Of a stretch of 64,000 bases of DNA, positions 48,916 to 57,541 are shown one piece after another. Where the stretch lies: NCBI RefSeq assembly GCF_002112505.1, contig NZ_NEHW01000001.1, forward strand, positions 62,001 through 126,000, written 5' to 3'. The notes under the pieces are model-generated. The model made no database searches, was not told the origin of the DNA, and saw only the letters and a list, made by a program, of their open reading frames with translations. The first letter of the stretch is position 1. The number at the start of each line of letters is the position of its first letter. Made by a program: the position numbers and the translations under genes. Origin of the DNA: Pseudomonas sp. R28(2017) (GTDB lineage Bacteria; Pseudomonadota; Gammaproteobacteria; Pseudomonadales; Pseudomonadaceae).

Positions 48916-49809
48916 ATGGCTAAAATCGGATTCCTCGGCACTGGCATCATGGGCAAGCCCATGGCGCAGAACCTGCAGAAAGCAGGCCACAGCATCTTCG
49001 TTTCCACCCACCACGACGCCGCCCCGGCTGACCTGATCGCTGCTGGCGCAGTGGCCCTGGCCAACCCGAAGGAAGTGGCCCAGGAAGCCGAGTTCATCAT
49101 CGTCATGGTCCCGGACACCCCACAGGTAGAAAGCGTCCTGTTCGGTGAGAACGGCGTCGCCGAAGGCGTGGGCCCGAACAAGGTGGTGATCGACATGAGC
49201 TCGATCTCCCCTACCGCCACCAAAGCCTTCGCAGAGAAGATCAAGGCCACCGGCGCCGCCTACCTGGACGCCCCGGTGTCCGGCGGTGAAGTCGGCGCCA
49301 AGGCCGCGACCCTGAGCATCATGGTCGGTGGCTGCCCGAAAGCCTTCGAACGCACCCTGCCGTTGTTCGAAGCCATGGGCAAGAACATCACCCGCGTCGG
49401 TGGCAACGGTGACGGCCAGACCGCCAAGGTCGCCAACCAGATCATCGTCGCCCTGAACATCCAGGCCGTTGCCGAAGCCCTGCTGTTCGCTGCCAAGAAC
49501 GGCGCCGACCCGGCCAAGGTACGTGAGGCGCTGATGGGCGGCTTCGCTTCGTCGAAGATTCTCGAAGTGCACGCCGAGCGCATGATCAAAGGCACCTTCG
49601 ACCCAGGCTTCCGCATCAACCTGCACCAGAAGGACCTCAACCTGGCCCTGCAAGGCGCCAAGGAACTGGGCATCAACCTGCCCAACACCTCCAATGCCCA
49701 GCAAGTGTTCAACACCTGCCAGGCCCTGGGCGGCGGCAACTGGGACCACTCGGCGCTGATCAAAGGCCTGGAGCACATGGCCAACTTCTCGATCCGCGAC
49801 GACAAGTAA
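48916..49809 (+). CDS. glxR: Tartronate semialdehyde reductase GlxR
   Basis: A 297-residue beta-hydroxyacid dehydrogenase that reduces tartronate semialdehyde to D-glycerate with NAD(P)H. The Rossmann motif is GFLGTGIMGKPMAQNL, the substrate loop YLDAPVSGGEVGAK, and the catalytic lysine lies in GDGQTAKVANQII near residue 171. It follows hyi and feeds glycerate to the kinase TtuD. Confidence 0.96.
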   Translation: MAKIGFLGTGIMGKPMAQNLQKAGHSIFVSTHHDAAPADLIAAGAVALANPKEVAQEAEFIIVMVPDTPQVESVLFGENGVAEGVGPNKVVIDMSSISPTATKAFAEKIKATGAAYLDAPVSGGEVGAKAATLSIMVGGCPKAFERTLPLFEAMGKNITRVGGNGDGQTAKVANQIIVALNIQAVAEALLFAAKNGADPAKVREALMGGFASSKILEVHAERMIKGTFDPGFRINLHQKDLNLALQGAKELGINLPNTSNAQQVFNTCQALGGGNWDHSALIKGLEHMANFSIRDDK

Positions 49810-49823
49810 GCCTGTACTGGCCC

Positions 49824-49885
49824 TTGGCGGATAAATCCGCTCCTACACGTTACCCCTTGTAGGAGCGGATTCATCCGCGATGAGG
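49824..49885. repeat. REP-like pair of the GGATAAATCCGC class
   Basis: CGGATAAATCCGCTCCTACA and the inverse TGTAGGAGCGGATTCATCCG face each other. This subclass differs from the GGGCTTGCCC units elsewhere; a related one is at 57389. Confidence 0.85.
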
Positions 49886-49938
49886 CCAACCCCGCTGAAC
49901 CTGCGACCACAGGTTCAACGGTGAACCCGAGCAACACC

Positions 49939-49983
49939 CGCCCCTGGTTCGGCCTGCACGGAGGCAGTTCCAGGGGCGTTTTT
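49939..49983 (+). terminator. Rho-independent terminator candidate between glxR and ttuD
   Basis: Stem CGCCCCTGG/CCAGGGGCG with a 22-base internal region, followed by TTTTT. It sits 35 bases before the ttuD start, so ttuD-pyk may have its own promoter or be attenuated. Confidence 0.65.
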
Positions 49984-50017
49984 GATTCTGCAGAACAACA
50001 ATAAATGGGAGCCTGCC

Positions 50018-51292
50018 ATGTCGGTCGATCCGCAAAAACTTCTCCGCGACCTGTTCGACACAGCCATCGCCGCCGCCCACCCGCGCCAAGTCCTCGAACC
50101 CTACCTGCCCGCCGACCGTAGCGGCCGGGTCATCGTCATCGGCGCCGGCAAGGCCGCAGCCGCCATGGCCGAAGTGGTCGAAAAGAGCTGGCAGGGCGAA
50201 GTCAGCGGCCTGGTCGTGACCCGCTACGGTCACGGCGCCAACTGCCAGAAGATCGAGGTGGTCGAAGCCGCTCACCCGGTCCCCGACGCCGCCGGCCTGG
50301 CCGTGGCCAAGCGCGTGCTGGACCTGGTCAGCAACCTCAATGAAGAAGACCGCGTCATCTTCCTGCTGTCTGGCGGTGGGTCCGCCCTGCTGGCACTGCC
50401 AGCCGAAGGCCTGACCCTGGCGGACAAGCAACAGATCAACAAGGCGCTGCTCAAATCCGGCGCCACCATCGGCGAGATGAACTGCGTGCGCAAGCACCTC
50501 TCGGCGATCAAGGGCGGCCGCCTGGCCAAGGCCTGCTGGCCAGCCACCGTCTACACCTATGCCATTTCCGACGTGCCTGGCGACCTGGCCACGGTCATCG
50601 CCTCCGGCCCGACCGTGGCCGACCCGAGCACCTCGGCCGATGCCCTGGCGATCCTCAAGCGCTACAACATCGAAGCGCCGCAAGCCGTCATCGACTGGCT
50701 CAACAACCCCGCCTCGGAAACCGTCAAGGCCGATGACCCGGCCCTGGCCCGCAGCCACTTCCAGCTGATCGCCAAGCCCCAGCAATCGCTCGAAGCCGCC
50801 GCAGTCAAAGCCCGCCAGGCCGGCTTCAGCCCGCTGATCCTCGGTGACCTGGAAGGTGAATCGCGCGAAGTGGCCAAGGTGCACGCCGGCATCGCCCGGC
50901 AGATCGTGCTGCACGGCCAGCCGCTGAAGGCACCCTGCGTGATCCTCTCCGGCGGTGAAACCACCGTCACCGTGCGCGGCAATGGCCGTGGCGGGCGCAA
51001 CGCCGAGTTCCTGCTCAGCCTCACCGAAAGCCTCAAGGGCCTGCCGGGCGTTTATGCCCTGGCCGGTGACACAGACGGCATCGACGGCTCGGAAGAGAAC
51101 GCCGGCGCCTTCATGACCCCGGGCAGCTACGCCCGCGCCCAAGCCCTGGGCCTGTCGGCCAGCGACGAACTGGACAACAACAACGGCTATGGCTACTTCG
51201 CCGCGCTCGACGCGCTGATCGTCACCGAACCGACCCGCACCAACGTCAACGACTTCCGCGCCATCCTGATCCTCGAGACTGCCCAATCATGA
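50018..51292 (+). CDS. ttuD: Glycerate 2-kinase/hydroxypyruvate reductase-type protein TtuD (MOFRL)
   Basis: A 424-residue protein of the GckA/TtuD family, an N-terminal glycerate kinase domain plus C-terminal MOFRL domain. Key segments are VIVIGAGKAAAAMAEV, LLSGGGSALLALPAEG and SGGETTVTVRGNGRGGRN. It converts glycerate to 2-phosphoglycerate; the name hydroxypyruvate reductase is also used historically. The start at 50018 follows GGGAG. Its TGA overlaps the pyk ATG (ATGA). Confidence 0.93.
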   Translation: MSVDPQKLLRDLFDTAIAAAHPRQVLEPYLPADRSGRVIVIGAGKAAAAMAEVVEKSWQGEVSGLVVTRYGHGANCQKIEVVEAAHPVPDAAGLAVAKRVLDLVSNLNEEDRVIFLLSGGGSALLALPAEGLTLADKQQINKALLKSGATIGEMNCVRKHLSAIKGGRLAKACWPATVYTYAISDVPGDLATVIASGPTVADPSTSADALAILKRYNIEAPQAVIDWLNNPASETVKADDPALARSHFQLIAKPQQSLEAAAVKARQAGFSPLILGDLEGESREVAKVHAGIARQIVLHGQPLKAPCVILSGGETTVTVRGNGRGGRNAEFLLSLTESLKGLPGVYALAGDTDGIDGSEENAGAFMTPGSYARAQALGLSASDELDNNNGYGYFAALDALIVTEPTRTNVNDFRAILILETAQS

Positions 51293-52704
51293 CGCCTGAT
51301 AAAAAAGTAAAGATCCTCGCCACCCTCGGCCCTGCGATCAAAGGCATCGACGACATCCGCCAACTGGTCGAAGCGGGGGTGAACATCTTCCGCCTCAACT
51401 TCAGCCACGGCGAACACGCCGACCACGCCCTGCGCTACCAGTGGATCCGTGAGGTCGAGCAGCAGCTCAACTACCCGCTGGGCATCCTCATGGACCTGCA
51501 AGGGCCAAAGCTGCGCGTCGGCCGCTTCGCTGAAGGCAAGGTCCAGCTGCAACGCGGCCAAGCCCTGCGCCTGGACCTGGACAATACCCCGGGCGACAAC
51601 CGCCGGGTCAACCTGCCGCACCCGGAGATCATCGCCGCGCTGGAACCCGGCATGGACCTGCTGCTCGACGACGGCAAGCTGCGCCTGCGGGTAACCGCCA
51701 AGCACAGTGACGCCATCGACACCGAAGTGCTCAACGGTGGCGAGCTGTCCGACCGCAAGGGCGTCAATGTGCCGCAAGCGGTGCTCGACCTCTCCCCGCT
51801 CACCGAGAAAGACCGCCGCGACCTGGCCTTCGGCCTGGAGCTGGGCGTGGACTGGGTAGCCCTGTCGTTCGTGCAGCGCCCGGAAGACATCGTCGAGGCG
51901 CGCCAGCTGATCGGCGACCGCGCCTACCTGATGGCCAAGATCGAGAAGCCATCGGCCGTCGAACAACTGCAAGCCATCGCGGAACTGGCCGATGCGATCA
52001 TGGTGGCCCGTGGCGACCTGGGTGTGGAAGTGCCGGCCGAAAGCGTGCCGCAGATCCAGAAGCGCATCATCGGCACCTGCCGCCAGCTGGGCAAACCGGT
52101 GGTGGTGGCCACGCAGATGCTCGAATCGATGCGCTTCTCGCCGGCACCGACCCGCGCCGAAGTCACCGATGTGGCCAACGCCGTGGCCGAAGGCGCCGAT
52201 GCGGTGATGCTGTCGGCGGAAACCGCCTCCGGTGACTACCCGCTGGAAGCGGTGCAAATGATGAGCAAGATCATCCGCCAGGTGGAGAATGGCCCGGACT
52301 ACCAGGCCCAGCTCGACGTCGGCCGGCCGAAGGCCGAGGCCACCGTGTCGGATGCCATCAGCTGCGCGATCCGCCGTATCAGCGGCATCCTGCCGGTGGC
52401 GGTGCTGGTCAACTACAGCGAGTCGGGCGCCTCGACCCTGCGTGCCGCCCGCGAGCGGCCGCGTGCGCCGATCCTCAACCTGACGCCGAACCTGGCCACC
52501 GCCCGTCGCCTGAGCGTGGCCTGGGGTGTGCACTCGGTGGTCAACGACCGCCTGCGCCAGGTCGACGAGGTGGTGTCCACCGCCCTGGAGATTGCCCAGG
52601 CGCAAGGCATGGCCAGCCGTGGCGACACGCTGCTGATCACCGCCGGTGTGCCTTTCGGCAAGCCGGGCTCGACTAATACCTTGCGGATCGAGACCCTGGT
52701 CTAA
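51289..52704 (+). CDS. pyk: Pyruvate kinase
   Basis: A 471-residue kinase converting PEP and ADP to pyruvate and ATP. Recognised motifs are ILATLGPAIKGIDDIR, MDLQGPKLRVGRF, the active-site segment AKIEKPSAVEQL, and MVARGDLGVEVPAE. It is coupled by four bases to ttuD, so the pathway from glyoxylate to pyruvate ends within one transcript (enolase is encoded elsewhere). Length matches the PykA/PykF family. Confidence 0.96.
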   Translation: MTPDKKVKILATLGPAIKGIDDIRQLVEAGVNIFRLNFSHGEHADHALRYQWIREVEQQLNYPLGILMDLQGPKLRVGRFAEGKVQLQRGQALRLDLDNTPGDNRRVNLPHPEIIAALEPGMDLLLDDGKLRLRVTAKHSDAIDTEVLNGGELSDRKGVNVPQAVLDLSPLTEKDRRDLAFGLELGVDWVALSFVQRPEDIVEARQLIGDRAYLMAKIEKPSAVEQLQAIAELADAIMVARGDLGVEVPAESVPQIQKRIIGTCRQLGKPVVVATQMLESMRFSPAPTRAEVTDVANAVAEGADAVMLSAETASGDYPLEAVQMMSKIIRQVENGPDYQAQLDVGRPKAEATVSDAISCAIRRISGILPVAVLVNYSESGASTLRAARERPRAPILNLTPNLATARRLSVAWGVHSVVNDRLRQVDEVVSTALEIAQAQGMASRGDTLLITAGVPFGKPGSTNTLRIETLV

Positions 52705-52720
52705 GGATCTCCATCTCTCT

Positions 52721-52808
52721 TGTGGGAGCGGGCTTGCCCGCGAATGCGTCAGCTCAGTCAACGCCGTTGTATCTGCTGACCTCTTCGCGGGCAAGCCCGC
52801 TCCCACAG
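52721..52808. repeat. REP pair, inverted
   Basis: Two complete REP units face each other between pyk and the urea transporter gene. Confidence 0.9.
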
Positions 52809-52891
52809 AGATGGTGCCGCGCCCCGTAACGGCGGAAAACCGAGGCCCAAAGAGGCCCACCGCTCTTCCATCAACCTTGCTGACTGCCCCG

Positions 52892-53767
52892 ATGTACACC
52901 AAAAATTTCGTCAACCCGTGCCCCGACTGGGCCACGGCGCTGCTCAACGGCTTCAGCCAGGTGCTGCTGCTGCGCAACCCCCTGTGCGGCCTGTGCTGCC
53001 TGCTGGCCATCCTGCTGACCGCCCCGAACCTGGTCGGCGGTGCCCTGCTCGGCGCCCTCGCCGGCCTGCTCACCGCCCAGCGCCGCGGCTACGACCGCGC
53101 AGACCGCCAGGCCGGGCTGTACTGCTACAACGGCGTGCTGATCGGCATCCTGATCAGCGCCGTGCTGCCCTGGTCGGCGATCATGCCACCGCTGATCATC
53201 GCGGCCGGCGGCCTGTCGAGCATCATCACCCACCAATGGCGCAAGCGCGGCGGCAAGCTGCTGGTTGCCTATACCGCACCGTTCGTGCTGCTCGGCTGGG
53301 TTGCCTTGCTGTTCGCCAGCCCCGCGCCGAGCGGCTTCGTCGAGGCAGAACCGGCGTATGCCCTGGCGCGTGGCGTGGGGCAGATCTTCCTGCTCGACCA
53401 GCCGCTGGCCGGGTTGCTGATCATCGTCGGGATGTTCATTGCCAACCCCTATGCGGCGATGTGGGCCGTGCTTGGCTCGGCCATTGGCGGTGGCGTGGCA
53501 CTGCTCGCCGACCAGGCGCAAGCTGCATGGCTGGGCTTGTTCGGCTTCAATGCCGCGCTGGCGGCGCTTGCCTTCAGCCGCCAGGGTGAGAAGCCTTGGG
53601 TGACCTTGCTGGCGATTGCCCTGGCTATGCTGCTGCAACCGTTGTTCAAGTTACTGCCGGTAGCCGGCCTGACCGCTCCCTTCGTCGCCGCCTGTTGGCT
53701 GATGCACGTCGGCAACTACATTTTCACAATCAATCAAAAGCGTGGCACCACCCATTTGCACCTGTAA
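52892..53767 (+). CDS. Urea transporter (UT family)
   Basis: A 291-residue membrane protein of the UT/Yut family. The first repeat shows QVLLLRNPLCGLCCLLAIL and LYCYNGVLIGILIS; the second shows FLLDQPLAGLLIIVGMFIAN and LFGFNAALAALAF, reproducing the two-fold repeat of urea channels. Urea is the co-product of AllA, and the gene follows the glyoxylate cluster, so export or re-uptake of urea is a sensible role. The start ATG at 52892 excludes the REP pair. Confidence 0.92.
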   Translation: MYTKNFVNPCPDWATALLNGFSQVLLLRNPLCGLCCLLAILLTAPNLVGGALLGALAGLLTAQRRGYDRADRQAGLYCYNGVLIGILISAVLPWSAIMPPLIIAAGGLSSIITHQWRKRGGKLLVAYTAPFVLLGWVALLFASPAPSGFVEAEPAYALARGVGQIFLLDQPLAGLLIIVGMFIANPYAAMWAVLGSAIGGGVALLADQAQAAWLGLFGFNAALAALAFSRQGEKPWVTLLAIALAMLLQPLFKLLPVAGLTAPFVAACWLMHVGNYIFTINQKRGTTHLHL

Positions 53768-53834
53768 AAGCGCTTTCCTCAACGCTGACCCCGAACAGCA
53801 CGGGTAGAAACACTGCCACTTCCGGGCTAACACT

Positions 53835-54539
53835 TTACCGCTCTGGGTTGAGGTTGCGTGCAGCCCACTGTGCCTGGTTTCTGATGTTCAAACCATTGTC
53901 AGATAACGTGAAGTAATACAATGAATCACCATAGCCAGCCACCTGAATGCTGCTGCCTGTGGAGAGAAGCTCATCCACGCCTGCAATTAGAAAGTCCTTA
54001 GGCAATTTTGCATGCTCGATGAAGTTAGTACTCAAGGGGATCTTATTGGAGATCGAACGCTGGACGATTTCGAGCGGGACGCCTTCAAGAACCAAACTGG
54101 CAGCGGGCCTGTCGATTTTATGTCTACTCATGAGAACCTCTACAGTAATGCTGGGCGTCGCTGAGTAAATATTCTCAGGTGCTCGCCGACCGCTCTCGAT
54201 ACGGGCACTGATCAAAGGTGGGGGTGCCGGACTGGATGTGTTTCGGCGCATTCGGCCAATCAGTCGTCCCGAATGCCCTGATGGATCGACTTTGTTCACA
54301 GGATCACCATTGCAGTATGCGTATGCATTCAGCCCCCCACTGTCGAACGGACTAAGAAAATCCTGGCTTAGGAAGCGCATTAGCGAAGGGCTGTACAGGC
54401 GATATCCATTGCCAAGCATGTACCCACCTGCCAAAGGCTCGAACCATTGACCAGTGAACCTTATAGCGCTTTCATTATTACTGGCCGCAACATACCCACA
54501 AGGCGTATAGGCATGGGCACACCTGCCCTTGTTTTTCAT
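53835..54539 (-). CDS. Orphan RHS-core protein A
   Basis: A 234-residue protein that starts directly with an RHS repeat-associated core: RFTGQWFEPLAGGYMLGNGY, RLYSPSLMRFLSQDFLSPFD, and GGLNAYAYCNGDPVNKVDPSGH up to about residue 89. A unique tail of about 145 residues follows. No upstream YD-repeat shell, secretion gene or immunity gene is seen. The tail could be a toxin-like domain, as in RHS elements, but I do not recognise it. The gene is less GC-rich than its neighbours. Confidence 0.82.
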   Translation of the reverse strand: MKNKGRCAHAYTPCGYVAASNNESAIRFTGQWFEPLAGGYMLGNGYRLYSPSLMRFLSQDFLSPFDSGGLNAYAYCNGDPVNKVDPSGHSGRLIGRMRRNTSSPAPPPLISARIESGRRAPENIYSATPSITVEVLMSRHKIDRPAASLVLEGVPLEIVQRSISNKIPLSTNFIEHAKLPKDFLIAGVDELLSTGSSIQVAGYGDSLYYFTLSDNGLNIRNQAQWAARNLNPER

Positions 54540-54683
54540 ATAGCCTCCTCGACAATGACTGCATGATCATCGATCAATTACGGCCAGAAGAAAACTGTCA
54601 CTTTTGCCAGGTCATTTTTCCCTTGTGCCGTACCTACCCTCCCTCTAGTCTGACCCCCCTTAGCACTTAGAAAATTACTCTCG

Positions 54684-55508
54684 ATGCCTGTCCCATCCAA
54701 TCTGCGCGAGCGCCTCTACATCATGGTCTTCCAGACCGACACCATAGCCGGCCGGCGCTTCGACAAGATTCTCCTGCTGATCATCCTGGCCAGCCTGGTC
54801 ACGGTGATCCTCGACAGCATCGACGATGTACACCAGGGCTACGCCGGCCTGCTGGCTGCCATCGAGTGGGGCTTCACCGCGATCTTCCTGGCCGAATACC
54901 TGACCCGTCTGTACTGCTCGCCCAAGCCGCTGCGCTATGCCTTCAGCTTCTACGGCCTGGTCGACCTGCTGGCGATCGTGCCCGGCATCATCGCCCTGTA
55001 CTACAGCGATGCCCAATACCTGCTGATCATCCGGGTGATCCGGATGTTGCGGATCTTCCGCGTACTCAAGCTCAGCCCCTACCTCAAGCAGGCCCATTAC
55101 CTGATGGAGGCGCTGCGCGGCAGCAAGCAGAAGATCATCGTGTTCCTGGTCACCGTCTCGACCCTGGTCACCGTGTTCGGCACCTTGATGTACGTGATCG
55201 AAGGGCCGGAGCATGGGTTTACCAGTATCCCCAAAGGGATCTACTGGGCGATCGTCACGCTGACCACTGTGGGCTTCGGCGACATCGTGCCGAAGACGCC
55301 GCTGGGACAGGTGCTATCGTCGCTGGTGATGATTACCGGTTATTCGATCATTGCAGTGCCGACCGGCATTTTCACTGCCGAATTGGCCAACGCCATGCGA
55401 GGAGAACAGCTGCAGCACGCTTGCCCCAGTTGCAGTAAGAAAACCCACGAGCAAGGGGCGGCTTTCTGTTCAAGATGTGGCAGTGCGCTCTTCAATAAAA
55501 GAAACTGA
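54684..55508 (+). CDS. Voltage-gated-type potassium channel with C-terminal zinc ribbon
   Basis: A 274-residue ion channel with six membrane helices. The voltage-sensor-like fourth helix is arginine-rich (LLIIRVIRMLRIFRVLKLSP), and the selectivity filter is TLTTVGFGDIVP. After the last helix, residues of about 245-270 form a zinc-ribbon-like pair CPSCSKKTHE and CSRCGSALF, unusual for such channels. The 3' end overlaps the convergent RHS-core gene by 39 bases. Confidence 0.9.
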   Translation: MPVPSNLRERLYIMVFQTDTIAGRRFDKILLLIILASLVTVILDSIDDVHQGYAGLLAAIEWGFTAIFLAEYLTRLYCSPKPLRYAFSFYGLVDLLAIVPGIIALYYSDAQYLLIIRVIRMLRIFRVLKLSPYLKQAHYLMEALRGSKQKIIVFLVTVSTLVTVFGTLMYVIEGPEHGFTSIPKGIYWAIVTLTTVGFGDIVPKTPLGQVLSSLVMITGYSIIAVPTGIFTAELANAMRGEQLQHACPSCSKKTHEQGAAFCSRCGSALFNKRN

Positions 55509-56183
55509 CTGACGAGGCGGCTGACCTAGGCGAATTCTCGCAAGGCTTTGATCAAGGATCCGCTGCTGCGTATCTATGAAGATGTCCCTTGCATCTGGGC
55601 CAAGGTGCTGCATCATCAGGTCCCCCAACTCACCCATGGTTTCTGCAGCCACGTACTCAAGAAAGACTGACTGAATTTGCTCTGAGCGGAGCGCTTTATC
55701 AACGTCAGCAATCTGATTTCTCAGGCCTTCAGGATCCACATTGAGCACTCGATAAGACTTGATTTCCGGTTGACTTTTTTGCTCACCATAGCTGAGCACA
55801 CTGACCTCTGAGCGTAACGTCCGCCCCGTACGTTTAATAAGCCCGACAGCTTTGAGCCCCCCTGTCACAGAGAATTTATGTCCGGAGGGGTCAATACGAT
55901 TGACTGGATCTCCGGCACAGTAGGTATAGGTATTCAATCCGCCCTCTCCAAAAGGACTGTAAGAATCCACAGAGAGAAATCTACGAAGGATCGGGCTGTA
56001 CAATCTGTAACCGTTACCGAGCAAGTAACCGTGACTGACGGACTCCCAGCACTCGCCGTTGAAGCCCGTCAAAACGCCTTTCTCCGGCGCCCTGTAGCCA
56101 TATGCGCAGTAGGCACGTATCCGTTTCTCGCTGTTGGCTTGAGCCATCAGCAAGGCTGAAGATATCGTCCTACGTTCCACCAT
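55470..56183 (-). CDS. Orphan RHS-core protein B
   Basis: A 237-residue protein with the same plan as protein A. The core runs HGYLLGNGYRLYSPILRRFL, SVDSYSPFGEGGLNTYTYCA, GDPVNRIDPSGH up to about residue 102; the remaining about 135 residues differ from A. The tail has LRNQIADVDKALRSEQIQ and a helical run, function unknown. No RHS shell precedes it. It overlaps the channel gene by 39 bases at its 3' end. Confidence 0.82.
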   Translation of the reverse strand: MVERRTISSALLMAQANSEKRIRAYCAYGYRAPEKGVLTGFNGECWESVSHGYLLGNGYRLYSPILRRFLSVDSYSPFGEGGLNTYTYCAGDPVNRIDPSGHKFSVTGGLKAVGLIKRTGRTLRSEVSVLSYGEQKSQPEIKSYRVLNVDPEGLRNQIADVDKALRSEQIQSVFLEYVAAETMGELGDLMMQHLGPDARDIFIDTQQRILDQSLARIRLGQPPRQSVSFIEERTATS

Positions 56184-56371
56184 CGCCCCACTCCCTCTTG
56201 AAGGTCTTCCTTCACTTCACTACGGTTACGGCAGCTAATCAACTGGCAGAACTGCCAGGCGTCATAGCGCTATGCGCATAAGCAAAGAGCCATTTGATCT
56301 TTAAATGCAAAAGTACCAAACGCTATAGTCGCAAGCATTCTGCCCACTCCCTTCGATAACAAGGACGCAAC

Positions 56372-57373
56372 GTGAAAAAGCTCTTCACCGCCTCGCTGCT
56401 CGCCGCCGGCCTGGCCCTCGGCAACCTCGCCCAGGCTGCCCCGACCCTGCTGAACGTTTCCTACGACGTGATGCGCGACTTCTACAAGGACTACAACCCG
56501 GCCTTCCAGAAGCACTGGGAAGCCGAGCACAACGAGAAGGTCAATGTGCAGATGTCCTTCGGCGGCTCGAGCAAGCAGGCGCGTGCGGTGATCGATGGCC
56601 TGCCGGCCGATGTCATCACCATGAACATGGCCACCGACATCAATGCCCTGGCCGACAACGGCAAGCTGGTACCGGACAACTGGGTGACCCGCCTGCCGAA
56701 CAACAGCGCGCCGTTCACCTCGGCCACCGTGTTCATCGTGCGCAAGGGCAACCCCAAGGCGCTGAAAGACTGGCCCGACCTGCTCAAGGACGGCGTGCAG
56801 GTGATCGTGCCCAACCCCAAGACTTCGGGTAACGGCCGCTACACCTACCTGTCGGCCTGGGGCTATGTGCTCAAGCAGGGTGGCGATGAAACCAAGGCCC
56901 GCGAATTCGTCGGCAAGCTGTTCAAGCAGGCGCCGGTGCTCGATACAGGCGGCCGCGCCGCCACCACCACTTTCATGACCAACCAGATCGGCGACGTGCT
57001 GGTGACCTTCGAGAACGAAGCCGAGATGATCGCCCGCGAGTTCGGCCGCGACCAGTTCGAAGTGGTCTACCCGAGCGTGTCGGCCGAGGCTGAGCCGCCG
57101 GTGAGCGTGGTCGATAAGGTGGTGAACAAGAAAGGCACCCAGGCCGTGGCCGAGGAATACCTGAAGTACCTGTGGTCGCCAGCGGCACAGGAAATCGCTG
57201 CGCAGAACTACCTGCGTCCGCGTGATGCGACGGTGCTGGCCAAGTACACCGACCGCTTCCCGAAAGTCGACTTCCTGTCGGTGGAGAAGACCTTTGGTGA
57301 CTGGCGTACTGTGCAGAAGACCCACTTCAACGATGGTGGTGTGTTCGACCAGATCTATACCAACCAGCAGTAA
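56372..57373 (+). CDS. sbp: Sulfate ABC transporter substrate-binding protein
   Basis: A 333-residue periplasmic sulfate/thiosulfate-binding protein. The signal peptide is MKKLFTASLLAAGLALGNLA ending QA, cut before APTLLNV. Family segments are NVSYDVMRDFYKDYNPAFQKHW, VQMSFGGSSKQARAVIDGL and NPKTSGNGRYTYLSAWGY, which contain sulfate-binding residues. The cysTWA permease and ATPase genes are not next to it, so it stands alone as often in Pseudomonas. Confidence 0.94.
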   Translation: MKKLFTASLLAAGLALGNLAQAAPTLLNVSYDVMRDFYKDYNPAFQKHWEAEHNEKVNVQMSFGGSSKQARAVIDGLPADVITMNMATDINALADNGKLVPDNWVTRLPNNSAPFTSATVFIVRKGNPKALKDWPDLLKDGVQVIVPNPKTSGNGRYTYLSAWGYVLKQGGDETKAREFVGKLFKQAPVLDTGGRAATTTFMTNQIGDVLVTFENEAEMIAREFGRDQFEVVYPSVSAEAEPPVSVVDKVVNKKGTQAVAEEYLKYLWSPAAQEIAAQNYLRPRDATVLAKYTDRFPKVDFLSVEKTFGDWRTVQKTHFNDGGVFDQIYTNQQ

Positions 57374-57388
57374 TTGATGTAAGCAGGA

Positions 57389-57445
57389 CCGGCCTCTCGC
57401 GGATAAATCCGCTCCTACAGGAGCGGCTTCAGCCGCGAAGGGCCA
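57389..57445. repeat. REP-like pair of the GGATAAATCCGC class
   Basis: CGCGGATAAATCCGCTCCTA followed at once by CAGGAGCGGCTTCAGCCGCG; a compact inverted pair related to 49824. Confidence 0.8.
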
Positions 57446-57541
57446 GTACTGACGACGCACTGGTTCGAACTTTCCCACCGCGATCACAATCAGTTCCTTG
57501 AGTAACCCTGCCCCGCTCACCCCGGCCCAAGGAGTACTCCA

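Noticed and set aside
53835..56183. Calling the RHS genes full type VI secretion effectors
   Set aside because: Both lack the long YD-repeat shell, PAAR domain and a neighbouring VgrG; only the core and a tail are present.
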